Shown here: in pieces, positions 9,901 to 24,262 of the stretch
Position numbering within the stretch: position 1 is the stretch's first letter
Layout: every line of letters begins with the position of its first letter
Source: Diphasiastrum complanatum
Lineage: Eukaryota > Streptophyta > Lycopodiopsida > Lycopodiales > Lycopodiaceae
DNA: 64,000 bases
Direction: 5' to 3'
Assembly: GCA_029204225.1 (NCBI GenBank)
Contig: CM055111.1
Coordinates: forward strand, 4,830,377 to 4,894,376
The notes under the pieces: generated by a model
The model's database searches: none
What the model was told of the DNA's origin: nothing
The model's input: the letters and a program-made list of their open reading frames with translations, nothing else
Translations under genes and position numbers: made by a program

Positions 9901-12900
9901 GCCCCGTAGTTCGGGATAGTAACCCTTAGGGAGTAGGATCTAGAGGGCTTGGTCTATATTCATAGGGAGTGCCACTAAGTGTAGGGCACCCTTAGATGCT
10001 AAGGGTGGGTCCCTCAAGTAAGGTAGGGCCTGTGTGCCACATGCTCAGTTTGCATGAGGGACATCCACATGCACAGTGGCAGCTGTGCATGTGAGAGGAG
10101 TGCATGGCCTCCTGAAGGCTGGAAGTTGGTCCTATATGGTGGCCTGTGAATATAGAGCCAGGTACAGGATTGTGGGTGGAGATCCAGAGTCATTCCTCCC
10201 TTGTGTGAGTTGATCTTCCATTGATTCATAATATTGGTATCAGAGCGTGGTTCCTGGCCCGTGGGTGGGATCATCGCATTTTCCTTACTCTCCTTCCTCC
10301 AGCGATACTGCTCCCTCAGCGAACTCCATCCTCCAGCGACACTGCTCCCTCAGCGACTTGCCTCCTCCAGCGATATTGCTTCCTTAACGTTTTCTCTCCT
10401 CCAGCGACTCTACTCCCTCAGCAATCTTCTCCTCGATCGCTTTCTATCATTGTCGGGAGAGGCAGTAGGCAATCCGATTTTGGACGGGAGAGAAACTCCA
10501 GTGGTGGGCGTTCAAATCATAGTAGCATCTGTGTTCAAGGAAATCAGAAATCAGAAACTTCACAAACTCTGATTTCTGGAGGGCGCTAGATTTGGTTGTT
10601 GGGAGCAGATAGTTCTCAATCAAAACGTGGTTCGTTTTGGATCAGATTTGGAGGATAAGGTCTACACACTACTCGCTGAAGGATGCAACAGATTTCACCC
10701 TGAAACCTGTTGTACTTTTCCAGATACTCAAAATCTTGATTTTCTGGCCAGAATTCACCTTCTGAAGTTGAAGACACTACAATTTCAAACGGTGGTAGAT
10801 TTTTCAACTTGGACTTGGGAAAGCTAACATACAGAAGGGCGCTCCAAGTGGAACAAATCTCATAGCGATTGGTGGTCAGAAACGATCTGGGTGATCATCC
10901 GAAGTTTGGCCAAAATTCCTGATTTATTCGGAAAAAAGTCGGAAATTGCTAGATCACCGTTGCATGTCCCAATCACTTGCGTTTCCAACCAGAGAAGCTT
11001 TCTCTCTCTTGTTTTTTGTTTTGGATGTCAGTGCATGAAGTTTTACACTCCTTGCATGTGCTAGTAAGTCAATTTTTGGGCAACTAAACACTGTTATCTC
11101 TGTTCTATTACGCATGCTTAATTTTGTAGACATGAGTCATACTCCTGTGGACGAACTTGAAGGTATAGTCATGTCTAGTTTGCCTCGTGGAACTTCTCCT
11201 GTAGAAAAGAGCTAGTCAGTTCCTCTTTTACCGCCTACTCAAGAACCCTCTCAAAATTCCTCCTTGCATGATGACATGCAGGATGTGGACATGAATAAGG
11301 GAGATGACAATGAAGAAATACCATTAAATATTTTTGAGTTTAGGCAGTGGGTAGTAGAAACTTATGATCATCTTAAAAAATTAGAAGAGTCTGTTGAGGA
11401 ACAACAAGAGACTAATGAAAGGCTTTCCAGACTTGAAAGACTAGTGCGTGATAATGTTTCAAGTCTTAATGCTTTAAAACAAGCTGTTTTAGCGCAGTAT
11501 CGAGTGAATCCTGCTATCCACGGTAGTAATTTATCTGTCCCACCATCACCCCATAAGGTAGTACCTAAAGATTTACGCCTTCCCACCTTTGGTGGAGAAG
11601 AAAAAGATCGTAACCGAGATTCGGTTGTTGCCTTTCTCGTTAAGCATGATGATGCTTTTCGATTAAAAGGAAATCCTGATGAGGATCGGCCTTTAGAGGC
11701 GAGCATTTCCCTGATGGGAAAAGCCTTTAGGTGGTGGATAAGTCTGCGGGAAAGTGGTTCAGAACCAAAGACTTGGGATAGTTTTCAGGATATGTTTAAG
11801 AAAAATTTCCTACCTGAAAATGAAACCGATAGAAATTGGGAAGATTGGAAACCTGTTGCATGAAAAACCATCCTCTCACCCAATATATTGCCAGTTATCG
11901 GGATGCTACCATGAAATTATCTGACTTGGATGATTATAATCAGGTAAGGGGATTCATTCGGGGTTTGCAAGCCTAAAGCCTAAAACATTGGAAACTGCTA
12001 TCACACTAGCTCAGACTTATGATGACATAGTTCACCCAAAAGGTAAAAGAGTAGTAGAAGATACCCGACCTGAGTCCTCCAAGCATGGAGAGAAGAGAAA
12101 AATTCCGACATCTAATTCTTCGAACAAAAAGAGGTATAGATTGTCGAGAAGTGACATCGAAAGAGCCAAGAGGGAGCACTTGTGCTTCATTTGTATGGGA
12201 AAAGGTCATGACAAGAGTCAGTGTCCTAAAGTACAACATAAGGAGAACACTGACGAAACTCCCGGTAAAAACCAAAATGGTCCTTTTAAGAAACTGGAGA
12301 AGCAAGTTCACACTGTCCAAGTTTTGCCTTTGGGACAGTCCCCCAAGGTAAAGTCTGTTCACGTGTCTCATATAAATGAGGCACACACCTGTTCAGTTAC
12401 TGCTAACATTTGGCAACCTGCAGTCGGACCTCATACTATTTTTCGATTGTTAGGAAGTATTAATGGCCAGAAAGTTCGGATAATGGTGGACGATGGAGCA
12501 ACTCACAACTTTTTAAACCATTCTTTGGTGAAGAAGTTGAAGTTAGAGCAAAAACCAAGGGATCATCAATACATAGTTACACTTGCTGATGGTCAGCGTA
12601 AAGATATTTACGATACTTTTGTTCCACAAGTTCCCATACAAATCCAAGACTATCAAGATACTTTAGACTTTCAAGTAATGAGCTTGGCCTTGGCAGATGT
12701 AATACTTGGTCGTGAATGGTTGTTTATGTTAGAAACCACTTGTGGTCTTGTGCGTAGTTATGTTGATAACACATTGGAGTTTGTTCATAGAGGTCAGAAA
12801 GTTAAGTTGGTTGGAAATGCAAGTGTGCCGGCTTCGCCAGTTGTTTCTTCTGTGCAGTTGAAGCGGCTAGTACGGAAACGAAAAATTGAAAAGGTATTTC

Positions 12901-15900
12901 TTTGTTTTCTTACTTCTGAAACTTTTTCAAGTAATGCAAGTTTATCTTTTCCGTATCCAAAGAAATGTGTTTCTTCTGTTGAGAGAAAAGAGAGAGATGC
13001 GAGTTTGCAAACTATTTTAAATGATTTTAAAGACGTCTTTCCTAGCGATTTACCATCCGGCTTACCCCCGAGAAGAGATGTAGATCATTAATACCCGGGA
13101 CTAAACCTGTTAGTAAGCCTCCTTATAGGTTGAGCCATGCGGAACACCTAGAGGTAGAGCGGCAGCTGCAAGAGTATTTAGCTAAGGGTTTATACGCCCC
13201 AGTAAATCACCATGGGCTGTGCCCATTTTGTTGGTTAAGAAAAAAGATGGGTCCATGCGTATGTGCATAGACTATAGGGCCTTAAATAAACTCACCATTA
13301 AAGATAAGTATCCTTTGCCCAGGATTGATGAGATCTTTGATCAACTCAAGGGGGCAAAGTATTTTATTATGATCGATCTTAGGTTTGGATATCATCAGGT
13401 ACGTATCAAAGAAGATGACGTTCCGTTAACGGCTTTTCGTTCACGGCATGGTCATTACGAGTTTTTGGTTCTCCCCTTTGGATTAACCAATGCCCCAACA
13501 ACATTTATGAGGTTGATGAACAACGTGTTCATACATCTTTTGGGCAAGTTCGTATTAATCTACCTTGGTCTTTAGTCGTACTAAAGAAGAGCATTTTGAA
13601 CACTTACGCCAAGTGTTCCAGGTCCTGAGAGAAAATTCCTTGTTTGCAAAGGAATCAAAATGTGAGTTCTTCAAGGAAGAGATTCACTACCTCGGACGTA
13701 TTATCTCCGCTGAGGGGATCAGGATGGATCCTGAAAAGGTAGCCGCAATTATGCGGTGGCCCGCACCAACTTTGTTGGAAGAGCTGCAGATCTTACTTGG
13801 ATTGGCGGGTTTTTACAGGAGGTTTATCCATCAGTATGCCCTCTTGACTGCTCTTTTGACAGACCTGCTCAAGAGTAAGGGCAAATACTTTAGTTGGGGG
13901 CCTAAACAACAAGCGAGCTTTGAAAATCTAAAGGCTGCAATTGCAACTGCTCCTGTCTTAAGTTTAGTGGATCCAAATGAAGCATTTATAGTAGAGACCG
14001 ATGCCAGTGATCAGGCAATCGGTGCTGTTCTTACTCACAACCGTCCAGTCGCGTTTGAGAGTAAGAAACTGGATAAACACCAGTTGAATTATTCCACTTA
14101 TGAGAAGGAGTTGTTCGCAATAGTCTATGCTCTTAAGAAATGGAGGCACTACCTCTATGGAGCTAAGTTTGAGATCGTGTTTGATCAAGAAAGTATCAAG
14201 TGACTTTCCTCCCAAAGTGACTTGAAAGGAAGAAAAGCTTGCTGGGCCGAATTGCTCTAGGAGTTTGACTACCAACTAAGGTACAGGAATGGGTGCTACA
14301 ATGTGGTAGCAGATGCCCTGAGTCGAATGCCCATGGTAAGCGCGATAAGTTTTACGGCATTCAGGAGTGAATTCCTAGAATCACTCAGAGGAAAGTGTGT
14401 TAGTAATTCTCACTACGCACCTGAGTGGCAGGCTACCGAGCAAAGGAATTCCACAGCCACACCAGGGCCATCGGAAGATGTTGCAGTTGCGTCAGGACGG
14501 GACGCGCCACCTGAAGAAGTTGCGGAAACATCCGGAGTGGATGTGCCATCACCAGGTGTTGCGGATGCTCGATGGAAGAATTTCTACATTGAGGACGGGT
14601 ACCTCCTTTATAAAGGAAGAGTATGTGTACCCAAGGACGATGACTTTAGGCGCCAAATTCTTGAGGAAAGTCACAACAGTCCTAGTGCAGGGCATCCCCG
14701 GGTAAAGAGGACCTATGCTCTTGCAAAGAATAAGTTTTACTGGCCCAGTATGCAGAAGGACGTACAAGAGTACGTGTTAAGGTGCACCACATGCCAGGCC
14801 ATAAAGGCTGAACGTCTCAAAGTAGGCGGGCTCCTCCAGCCACTTGAGATATTCGGTGGTAGATGGGAGAGTATCAGCATGGATTTTATAGTGGGGTTAC
14901 CGAGAACGAGTAAAGGCCATGACTCGATCTGGGTAGTTGTAGACCGATTGACCAAGATGGTGCGGTTTGTACCGACCAAGAAAACTGTTATAGCTCCAGA
15001 AGTCGCCAAGCTTTTTATAGAAAACATCTATAAGCTATATGGACTTCCCGCTAATAATTAGTGATCGAGATCCAAAGTTTTCAGGTAACTTTTGGAGAGC
15101 GCTGTTTAACAAGTTAGAAACTAAGTTGTCTATGAGCTCCATTGATCATCCCGACACGGATGGTCAAACGAAAAGGGTCAATCAGGTTCTGGAAGATATG
15201 CTATGAGCATATGTTAGTAAAAAGCAAACCAATTGGGAAGAATATCTTCCTCTTTTGGAATTCGCTTATAATAGCACTAAACATACCACTACAGGGTATA
15301 GTCCATTCATGCTAATGTATGGATTTCAGCCTAGAGCCCCTATGGCCGTAGGGCTTTGGAAGGAAAAAGTACCGAGTGTTAGAGAGTTTCTTGAGGATAT
15401 GGAAACTATGATCAAGATAGCTAAAGCTAATGTGACTCAAGCACAAGCGCGCTAAGCATTATGCGGATAAAACCCGTAGGGATGTGACCTTTCAAGAAGG
15501 TGATCAGGTGTTTCTAAAAGTTCCTGAAGACTCTATCACTCTAAGCACAGGCAAGCGTCCTAAGTTGTCCCCAAGGTATTGTGGTCCCTTCACAATACTT
15601 AAGAGAATCGGAAGTTTTGCTTACCAGCTGGTTTTGCCAAAATCCGCAAAAGTACATCCGGTCTTTCATGTCAGTCGACTGAAGCGGGTGTTGCGAGAAG
15701 AAGACAACTTTGTCCCAGAACACACCCTAATAGCCTTTGAGGAACCTAATTCCTTGCCACATCAACCAGAGGAAATTTTGAATATCCGAAATCGCAAGAC
15801 TCGTCATGCGGTCTTTCGAGAAGTTTTAGTCAAATGGAAGGATGGGTCCCAAGAAGAGGCAACTTGGGAGTCTGTAAGCAAGCTTCGCAAGAGGTATCCT

Positions 15901-16970
15901 GATTTCGTCTTTGAAGATATCGCTTTCGAGGACGAAAGCTCCTTTTAGGGGGAGGAGATGTTATGGCCATCGGAAAACACAGGGATACTAGTGACTCGTT
16001 AGGGGGATCCCGGCGGGGTGACACTCAGCCCCGTAGTTCGGGATAGTAACCCTTAGGGACTAGGATCTAGAGGGCTTGGTCTATATTCATAGGGAGTGCC
16101 ACTAAGTGTAGGGCACCCTTAGATGCTAAGGGTGGGTCCCTCAAGTTAGGTAGGGCCTGTGTGCCACATGCTCAGTTTGCATGAGGGACATCCACATGCA
16201 CAGTGGCAGCTGTGCATGTGAGAGGAGTGCATGGCCTCCTGAAGGCTGGGTGCTTGTCCTATATGGTGGCCTGTGAATATAGAGCCAGGTACAGGATTGT
16301 GGGTGGAGATCCAGAGTCATTCCTCCCTTGTGTGAGTTGATCTTCCATTGATTCATAATAGTAGCCAGTGTCACCACACTGCTCAATGACTCTCTCAAGC
16401 TCATCAATATATAATCCAAATAATGTGGGGGAGAGGGAGTAGCCCTGCTTCATTATGATGGTGCTCCATATATGCTCTGAGATGCCTGCATCACTTTGAA
16501 AGCAACCAAGAACCCGCTTGTAAAGTGCCATCACTGCTAAAACTATATCAGTGGAGAAACCAAGATCATGTAGCCGCTAGATGAGAAGGGAACGTATGGT
16601 ACAGAATCAAAGGCGTTCTTGAAGTCAGCAAAACAGTAGTCAACCCTTTGTCTCTTATGTTTGGCTTTCTCGATGATAGCTCGAAGAGTGAAGGAATGGT
16701 CTATGGTGGAACAATGGGCTCTAAAACTTGCCTGGCCCAAAGCATATAGTCTCTTGATCTCACCCTCAAAACTGACCATTGATTGCAGAATAGTGCGATA
16801 TAGTTTTGCGATATGTCGATCATGATAGTACGGTTGTTACTAGGATTCATGGGGTCACCAGTTTTGTGAGTGAGATGGATGATATCAATGCAGCAGGATG
16901 AGGGGAAACCACAGTATGTCAGCATCAAGGTCCTCTATGTCTCCGGTGAGGCAAGTCGTCATTCTCTAAG

Positions 16971-17039
<69 letters not shown>

Positions 17040-17312
17040 AGAAGAAGAAGAAGAAGAAGAAGAAGCTTTATTAACGTCTTTTCAAGTCTGGGACATCTTG
17101 AGCACCTTGTACGAAGTGTGCGACGTAGCTTCCAAGCTACATCTCAGGAGAAAGACAGATAAAGTACATGTCAAGTATGTGGTATATATGAACGTCTCCA
17201 AAAAGTATGCATAAAAAAGAACAACGTAACTATATATTACAAACTGAAGTCAATAAGTAGGAGCATAGGAAAAGCTAATGTAAAGCATAACATCCTGCAC
17301 TGATGCTGAAAA

Positions 17313-17386
<74 letters not shown>

Positions 17387-19241
17387 TTCACTAATGTCTT
17401 TTTGGGTTCCAAAAAATGCATAATATTGATGTACATGCCACGTGTTCCAAACTAGTGGAGAGTGACATAGGTCCCCATAACATGAATACAAATCTAAAGT
17501 TGATACAAAATGTTTAAATTCTTGATCGATCGTAGAGGTGGTGTAGCACATGTGGATGGTTGTCGTAATCTCCTGTGGTGACGTTGTAGAGTATGATGGG
17601 TCATTCTTCATCATCGACAGAGGCAAAGTCAAGGCAACAGGAGGAGGAAATCAGAGATTCAGATATGTGGAAGAAGCTATCACTTCTTTTTTTCAAGGCA
17701 AGAGAGACAAATCAGAGGTAAAGTGCTTCTATTGCAAGAATCTTTATCATTATGCAAGTGAATGTTTCAAGAGGAGAATAATCAAGAAGAAGCTGGTAAG
17801 CAACTTTCATGAGGCTGATGAGAGTTCACTTATGATGTCTTCAAGTCTTATGTTGTTGACGTTGTCTCTCAATGTGATGTTTGAAAGGGATATCTATTTC
17901 ATCTTTTGACTCAAACAATTTTTATGTTCTAGGCTTTTTTCTAGAAAAGAAAGGGATGATGTGTTGTGTATGGTGAGTGGTGGTATACAAAGCTCTCTCC
18001 TTAGCTTAAACATCTCTCGTAGCATGAAAGCAACCCACCCTTGATACTCATATGTCATGATAGAATGGAGTGTGATCGGGTGATTACAAAATAGTATACC
18101 GGGCACTTGAAGAGAAAACAATGGGTGATGGATCTATAGAGGAAGTAATGAATGATAAAAAAAGGTGTATCTACAGAAATGGGTCCTTTCAAGCTTAATC
18201 ATTGTTTTTGGCCAACTGGTTTGTTGTCGGATTTTCAACTTAAATGACCACATATGCAATTGATTGAGCAAAGACATTTCTTTATCAAAATAGCGCATGA
18301 GCGACTTCCAGGAGGAAAACATAGCATTTCTCCAGATTTCAAAGAGCTTGGCTTCTTTTGTGATAGGGAAGTGTTATAAATAATTTCTTACATCTTGTGG
18401 ACTTGAGAAAATTGCTAAAAACATAAGTTGTTGATGAGCTAGAGTTTCCACAAAAGTGTAAAATATATCCTATTTTTCATGTTTCTCGTTTAAAAAGGGT
18501 TTTACATGATGGAGATGATTGATTGATTGATGGTCTTGTTGTGTTGCAGGAGCATGGGGAGGTAATGCACAAACCTACTAAGGTATTGGTCTAGGGGCAA
18601 AGGCGGGCAAAATCGTTTGATTACCGAGTTGAGTGACATGGTAGACTTCTTAATTATGCTATATATGAGAGGCTCAGCACACCATGCATTCAAAATACTT
18701 TGAATTTTCATGTCGCACAGACCACGCTTTTCGAGGTCGAAAGGGATGCTATGTTTTATTATATCCCTGTCCCAAATTAGAAATCACAAAAATCTATGGG
18801 CTGAAGAATGTCGAAATGTATAGATAAGTGGTAGAAAGGAAATTTAGGGTTTTGTGGAAGATAAGCAAAATGGCCAGGTCATCGACCTATGTAGTTTATT
18901 CATAAATTGTGCAAGTCTACTGAGTCTCTCTACAAGTCTATTAGACTAGTTACTAGGATTATAGGAGTTGACTGATCAAGGACACATCTTTTTTGCTACA
19001 TGCAATTTGTTAAACACTAGGGAAACAATGTCAGATTGTTTTGGAAACTCGTGAATGTCATGCATATATGTTAGGGTGCTGCCAAGTGGTTTGCGTTGGT
19101 TGCCAACGTACATGCGACTTGTGTTAGCCTAAGATTGATAGGGCTAGAAGGCATGACAATTATTGCCAGGCATAGTAAGCTAGTTAGATACTAGCAATGG
19201 TCTCTCTTGTTATTACTATGATGTATTTACTCATAAGATCA

Positions 19242-19291
<50 letters not shown>

Positions 19292-19654
19292 TAGTAACGA
19301 GTGGCCGTCGTTGACGGGCAATGGAGGCCAATCTTCATAAAAATGCATTTTTATTTCAACCTTTCCCGTGGAAAGTTTGATAATTTAAAGAATCCTTAGA
19401 GCACCTCATTTGTTTAACATCTTTCACCATGAAAGTACGTACATGCACTTCAAAACACTATGTGTGTTGGTAAAGGATAATTTGAATTTGAAGTGGGCCT
19501 CTTAGATGCATGATTGGGGAGGAGGGCCATGCATCCTTTTCCCCATACATGCATCCTCCTCCCCAGGTTTTTTAGTTAGAAAAAGCTCATGCATGGGTGA
19601 GGGGAGGAGCATGCATGGTGCACCCATACACATGCGCAAAAGTGTACATAAGTT

Positions 19655-19697
<43 letters not shown>

Positions 19698-21600
19698 TAG
19701 TGGCACGTGATACCGCCATTAGGGTACCGCGGTACCATAATGGTGGTACCGCGGTTATGGTGCCGCCCTCAGACCAGCGGTACCAGGGCGGCACCACAAA
19801 AATAATATTTTTTATTATTAAAAAAAAAAAAAACCCTTTTAACAGGCTAAAACTAGGTAAAAACTAAGATGTTACTGTACAGGGGGACTGTACTGGGGGC
19901 ACTGTGGGAGAGCGGACCCAATCGGAGTGCGGCATGTGGGGGAGCAATACATGGGGCAGGTACAGTAGCACATGGGCACTGTGGAGGAGCAGACCATGGA
20001 CCCAATCGGAGTGCAGCATGTGGGGGAGCAATACATCCGGACAGGTACACCGTCACATGGGCACTGTGGAGGAGCAGACCATGGACCCAATCGCAGTGTA
20101 GCATGTGGGGGATCAGCACATGGGGCAGGTACAGTAGCACATGGGCACTGTGGAGGAGCAGACCATGGACCCAATCAGAGTGCAGCATGTGGGGGAGCAA
20201 TACATCCGGACAGGTACACCGTCACATGGGCACTGTGGAGGAGCATACCATGGACCCAATCGCAGTGCAGCATGTGGGGGATCAGCACAAGGGGCAGGTA
20301 CAGTAGCACATGGGATCATCAACAAAAGCAAATTGGGAAACAGGCTGTGGGGTTAAATAGGCACTCACGAGACAGTGAGAGAGCCAGTGAGAGGGGGTGA
20401 GAGGCATTGGGAGAGCCAGTGGGAGGCTGTGAGAGAGAGGCATTGTGAGAGGTTGTGTGACAGACCGAGTGAGAGGCTGTGAGAAGGGGGCTGTGAGAGA
20501 GCCAGTGAGAGCCATTGAGAGGCTGTGAGGGTCATTTCGAGCAACAGGGTGTCGTGAGATGGCGGAGGGCGAAGCCAGGAGGAAGCTTGAGGAAGATGTC
20601 CGAAGGCACAACGAAAGGCATCAGAAGCAAGAGGCAGACATTGCAGAGATGCTGCGAGAGACTCCTGGAAGGCCGGGTCACTGGCATCCTGGGCCTACTC
20701 CTGCTCGGGTGGCGGAGAGTCCATGAGAAAGTCGTAAACTGGGGGGGTGCGAGCAACAGTAGGTGGTGGTAGAACCGCAGTGGCAACTGGCGGACGAGAT
20801 GGGACGGGATCCACCAGAATGGGTGCAGATGGGGGTGCGTGTGGTGGAACTGTCTGAGGGGGATGAGAGACAAAGGGACTGGACGAGGATGCACTCCCTC
20901 TCCTCGTGCGTGCCAGCCAAGCAGGCAGCAACTCGGGGTCAACCACGTAAGGCGCGGTGCAAAACCGAAGAACACCCTCCGAAATGGTGTTCTCCCCTGC
21001 CACAAAACGTGGCCCGTAGGTGTCCAGAAGTCGCTGCCTGACGGGAACAGACATGCTGCCACAGGTGGCAGCATTCAGTGTGCCACCATTTTTGGCGCGT
21101 GTGCCGAGTAGGTGGCCTTTAAGGCGAGTGAGGGTGGCTCTGAACTCGACCAGGCAGTATCGACAACGCACGATCTTTGCACCGGACTTGTTGGACTTGT
21201 CAGGAACCCGCCTGACAATGTCCACCTCGTCCCACAGATCGGCAAGGTTGGAATGCACCATTTATGTAGAGGGAACTGCGGAAAAAAGACAGAGATGATC
21301 GTGAGTGCGATAGGAGGCGGAAGGTTGGAAAATCCACAGCAATGGCCAAAGTAGTAGTAGCAGGGGCGGAAGCGATCTGTGCAACGCGAAGACAATGTGA
21401 TGGCGAGGAGTGCGCAAACAGCAGGAAGAGGGCGCGCAGTAGCGCGATGGGTAGGGAGAGAGATGAAGCGAGGGGGGGAAATTAGGGCAAAAAAAAAATG
21501 TAAAAATATTAAATATTGTGGTACAGCGGATCAGTTTGGATCCGTGGTACCACCGTGGATCCACGGTATCGGGATCTGCGGATCCTGGTACCGCGGGATC

Positions 21601-21650
<50 letters not shown>

Positions 21651-24220
21651 CTTTTGCAACTATTTTGTTTGGGGTTGTGGTGATACTTGTCCACCCATGC
21701 TGGCCCTTGATGTCCTAAATGACAATAAATACATAATCAATCAATCAATAAATCTAACACTCCCCCTTAATGTTTAATTGATTATCACTGACGCCCAAAA
21801 GTTTTCTAAACTTCTCAAATTTCTTTCGACCAAGTCCTTCCGTGAAGATATTTGCAACATGATTTGTCAGTGTTGCAATAAATAAGCTCCACATTGCCAA
21901 CTCTAATTGTCACATTGAAGTATCGTCGGTCCTTGTTGTATAAGTTGTTGTTGTAACCAAATTGCCTGACATGTTGCTGATGTCGTAGCCCAATACTCAG
22001 CTTCAGTAGAAGATAAAGCAATTGTCGGTTGCTTCTTGCTATTCATGAAATAGTTCTTGTACCAAGATTGAATGTGTATCTTGTAGTAAATCTCCTGTCC
22101 TCGGCATCACCTGCCCAATCTGCATCCACAAAACCTTCAAGTTTCATGTTAGCATAGGCATGAATTGACTTACCATACTAACTGCATATGAGATATTTGG
22201 TTGTGTAGTAGTCAAATAGATAAGACTACCAACTTGCCTGTAGAGTTTTCCATCCACATTCTCTGAATTTTCATCCTCAGTAAGTTTTGTACACGAGTCA
22301 TATGGTGTAGCTATTGCAATCCAACATATTGAATTTTTTAAACAAACCATGAGCATACTTAGCCTGTGATATAAAGAGAATATTTTGTGATCTCTAAACC
22401 TCTATACTCAAGCAATACTGAAGTCTTTCATATCATCGTTTCTTTCTCGACAAAGCCGATTCTTTCCCGTTTTAAACATGTCACGAAAAGGATTTTTGAA
22501 AAGGTCCACAGAACATTGCTCATGAGCTGGCAATCTTCAATGGCTTGGGTCATTGGCCGCTTTTAATTGATTATAAATGTCATCCACACAGTGGCAGCCA
22601 TAGCCAATGTGGATTACCTCATGGGGTCACCCCTCTCTCATTCCAATTGTTAGCCCCTAGTCGTGGCCCTAACGCATTCCAGAAGGGCCAGTTACCAAGT
22701 GGGTCAGGTAACTGCCAGTGGCGAGCTAGGCACAACCCACGACAAGTGAGAAGGTGACCGCCAGTAGCAGGCAAGACTCACCTCACCCTCCAATCGAGGA
22801 ACCTAACAAACCATTCCTTTTTGTCGGCAAATTGTTTAGCAATCATCTATTAGCTAAAATCATTCTCGCATAAGTCGTTTATTAGCATTTCAACATCATT
22901 TATTTTCCTTGTGAGAGAGAACCCAACAAAAAATTATGTCGGCTCTCTTGTTTCATAGTTCACTAGAATGTAGTTTCTGGTTTTTCGTTCTAGTAGCTTT
23001 AAATCTATAAAATCAATGATTCTGTTACTTATTGAAAAAGGCCCTTGGAGCATCATTAGTGGCACCAGGTCACCACCATTCAATCCAATTGTTTTACTTA
23101 AATGGGAAATGAATGACAAAAGGGCAATTGCCTATATCAGGCTTTGCTTGGACAATTCTAACATACATCACATACATTTGTCAAAGACATCCACCTAGGT
23201 GTGGGGAAATCTATCCATCTTGTTTGGCAAGATCCTAATGATGCAGCAGTTCATTGCTCTTCAATGGAGTAGAAGTATTTCGTAACGACATCGATTATTA
23301 ACCAACTGGCTGGCGTTGGTTCAAATCTCAATGAGGCAAATATGGCAGTTTTGTTAAAGAGCATACCAACTAAGTAGAACAACATTATTTGCACGAACAA
23401 CGTGTTATGTACCATAGCGGTACGCCCTTCAGTGACGGCCTCGCAAGGGGCGTTATCGACATGTTTTGGTGCCACGCGTCACCATCCTAGGTGGTCACGT
23501 GTCGCCGGTAAGACCGTGCTTGATGGCACCCACTATGCTATGCCTATATAGTGGTGGGGTTTCCCTTTTGCCATTCACTCAGTGTACTTGGGAGTTGGTG
23601 GATGGAGAGCACGTGCATTAGCCAGGAGGGCAATGGTTGGTGGTATGGGATGCCAGTTATCGCAGGAGGCTTGACCAGGCATTTGATGTCGATAGTTCTA
23701 GTGCATGGGGGTGGGTCGGTTGTGACCCTATGGATGGGTGGATACGGTGTGTTGTCATTGGTATGGGGTGTGCGTCAACCTTCAAGGCAATCGGAGATCT
23801 AAGGGAGTTGTAACATTTGGTATAAGAGGAGCCGATTTCCTTTTAGGTGCACCCGGTTCCCTTTAACGCTTTTGTGGTTAAGTATTCCTATATATGGAAT
23901 GTGGTTGTTTGGTTTTTAATCACCTTTGTTCAAGTTAATTTTTGAGAAGGTTGGCTTGTGGATGAAGCCTGGTTTCTTTTAATTTGGCTGTCCACCTTGG
24001 CTTTGTTCTTATTCAAATCCTTAGTTTTTGGTTTTTGTAAGAACAAGCTAAAAGCTAGTTCAAAGTTATAACAACTTTATAAATTTATTTCCTTGAATGA
24101 AATAGTTGTTTATGGCTTTAGATCATAGATGCACTGCGTTTCTGAAACGCGTTTCAGAATCGCGTTCAGAAACGCGGTTCGGAAACGCGTTTCTGAAATT
24201 TAAATTTTTTTTCCAAAAAC

Positions 24221-24262
<42 letters not shown>

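Larger units (their letters stand above)
9826..16360 (+). mobile_element. Full-length Ty3/gypsy chromovirus inserted in the LINE
   Basis: Two LTRs (9826-10233 and 15959-16360) flank gag-pol with PBS and PPT. The 5-bp flanks are GTAGT (9821-9825) and GTAGC (16361-16365), a target duplication with one mismatch. Order is gag, protease, RT, RNase H, integrase, chromodomain, typical of plant chromoviruses. The LTRs differ at only about a dozen positions plus small indels, yet pol carries many stops and frameshifts. It transcribes in the same direction as the host gene. Confidence 0.9.
19696..21603 (-). mobile_element. hAT-derived element with BED-finger exon and internal satellite
   Basis: The left end starts CATAGTGGCACG directly after a (AT)n tract; the right end runs into another (TA)n at about 21604. 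Both ends are packed with GGTACC/GGATCC-type palindromes (GGTACCGCGGTACC left, GGATCC...GGTACCGCGG right). Inside, minus strand, is a hAT BED zinc-finger exon, but no transposase core, replaced by an 85-bp tandem array. It is best read as an internally rearranged hAT derivative. The exact right terminus and TSD are obscured by the TA tracts. Confidence 0.55.

Noticed and set aside
16974-17383. CRISPR-like spaced repeats around the two GA tracts
   Set aside because: They are plain microsatellites with partly similar flanks in a plant genomic context.
19500-19620. Hairpin from GGGGAGGAGG / CCTCCTCCCC arms with ATGCAT
   Set aside because: Could fold, but no RNA gene features or conserved context; low-complexity sequence explains it.
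19850-20400. Long open frames on both strands (up to 145 codons)
   Set aside because: They follow the 85-bp tandem array, whose unit lacks stops in several frames; no protein family resemblance.
23290-23330. tRNA or tRNA-derived SINE suggested by GGTTCAAATC
   Set aside because: Only a B-box-like decamer is visible; no A box at proper distance and no cloverleaf arms could be paired.
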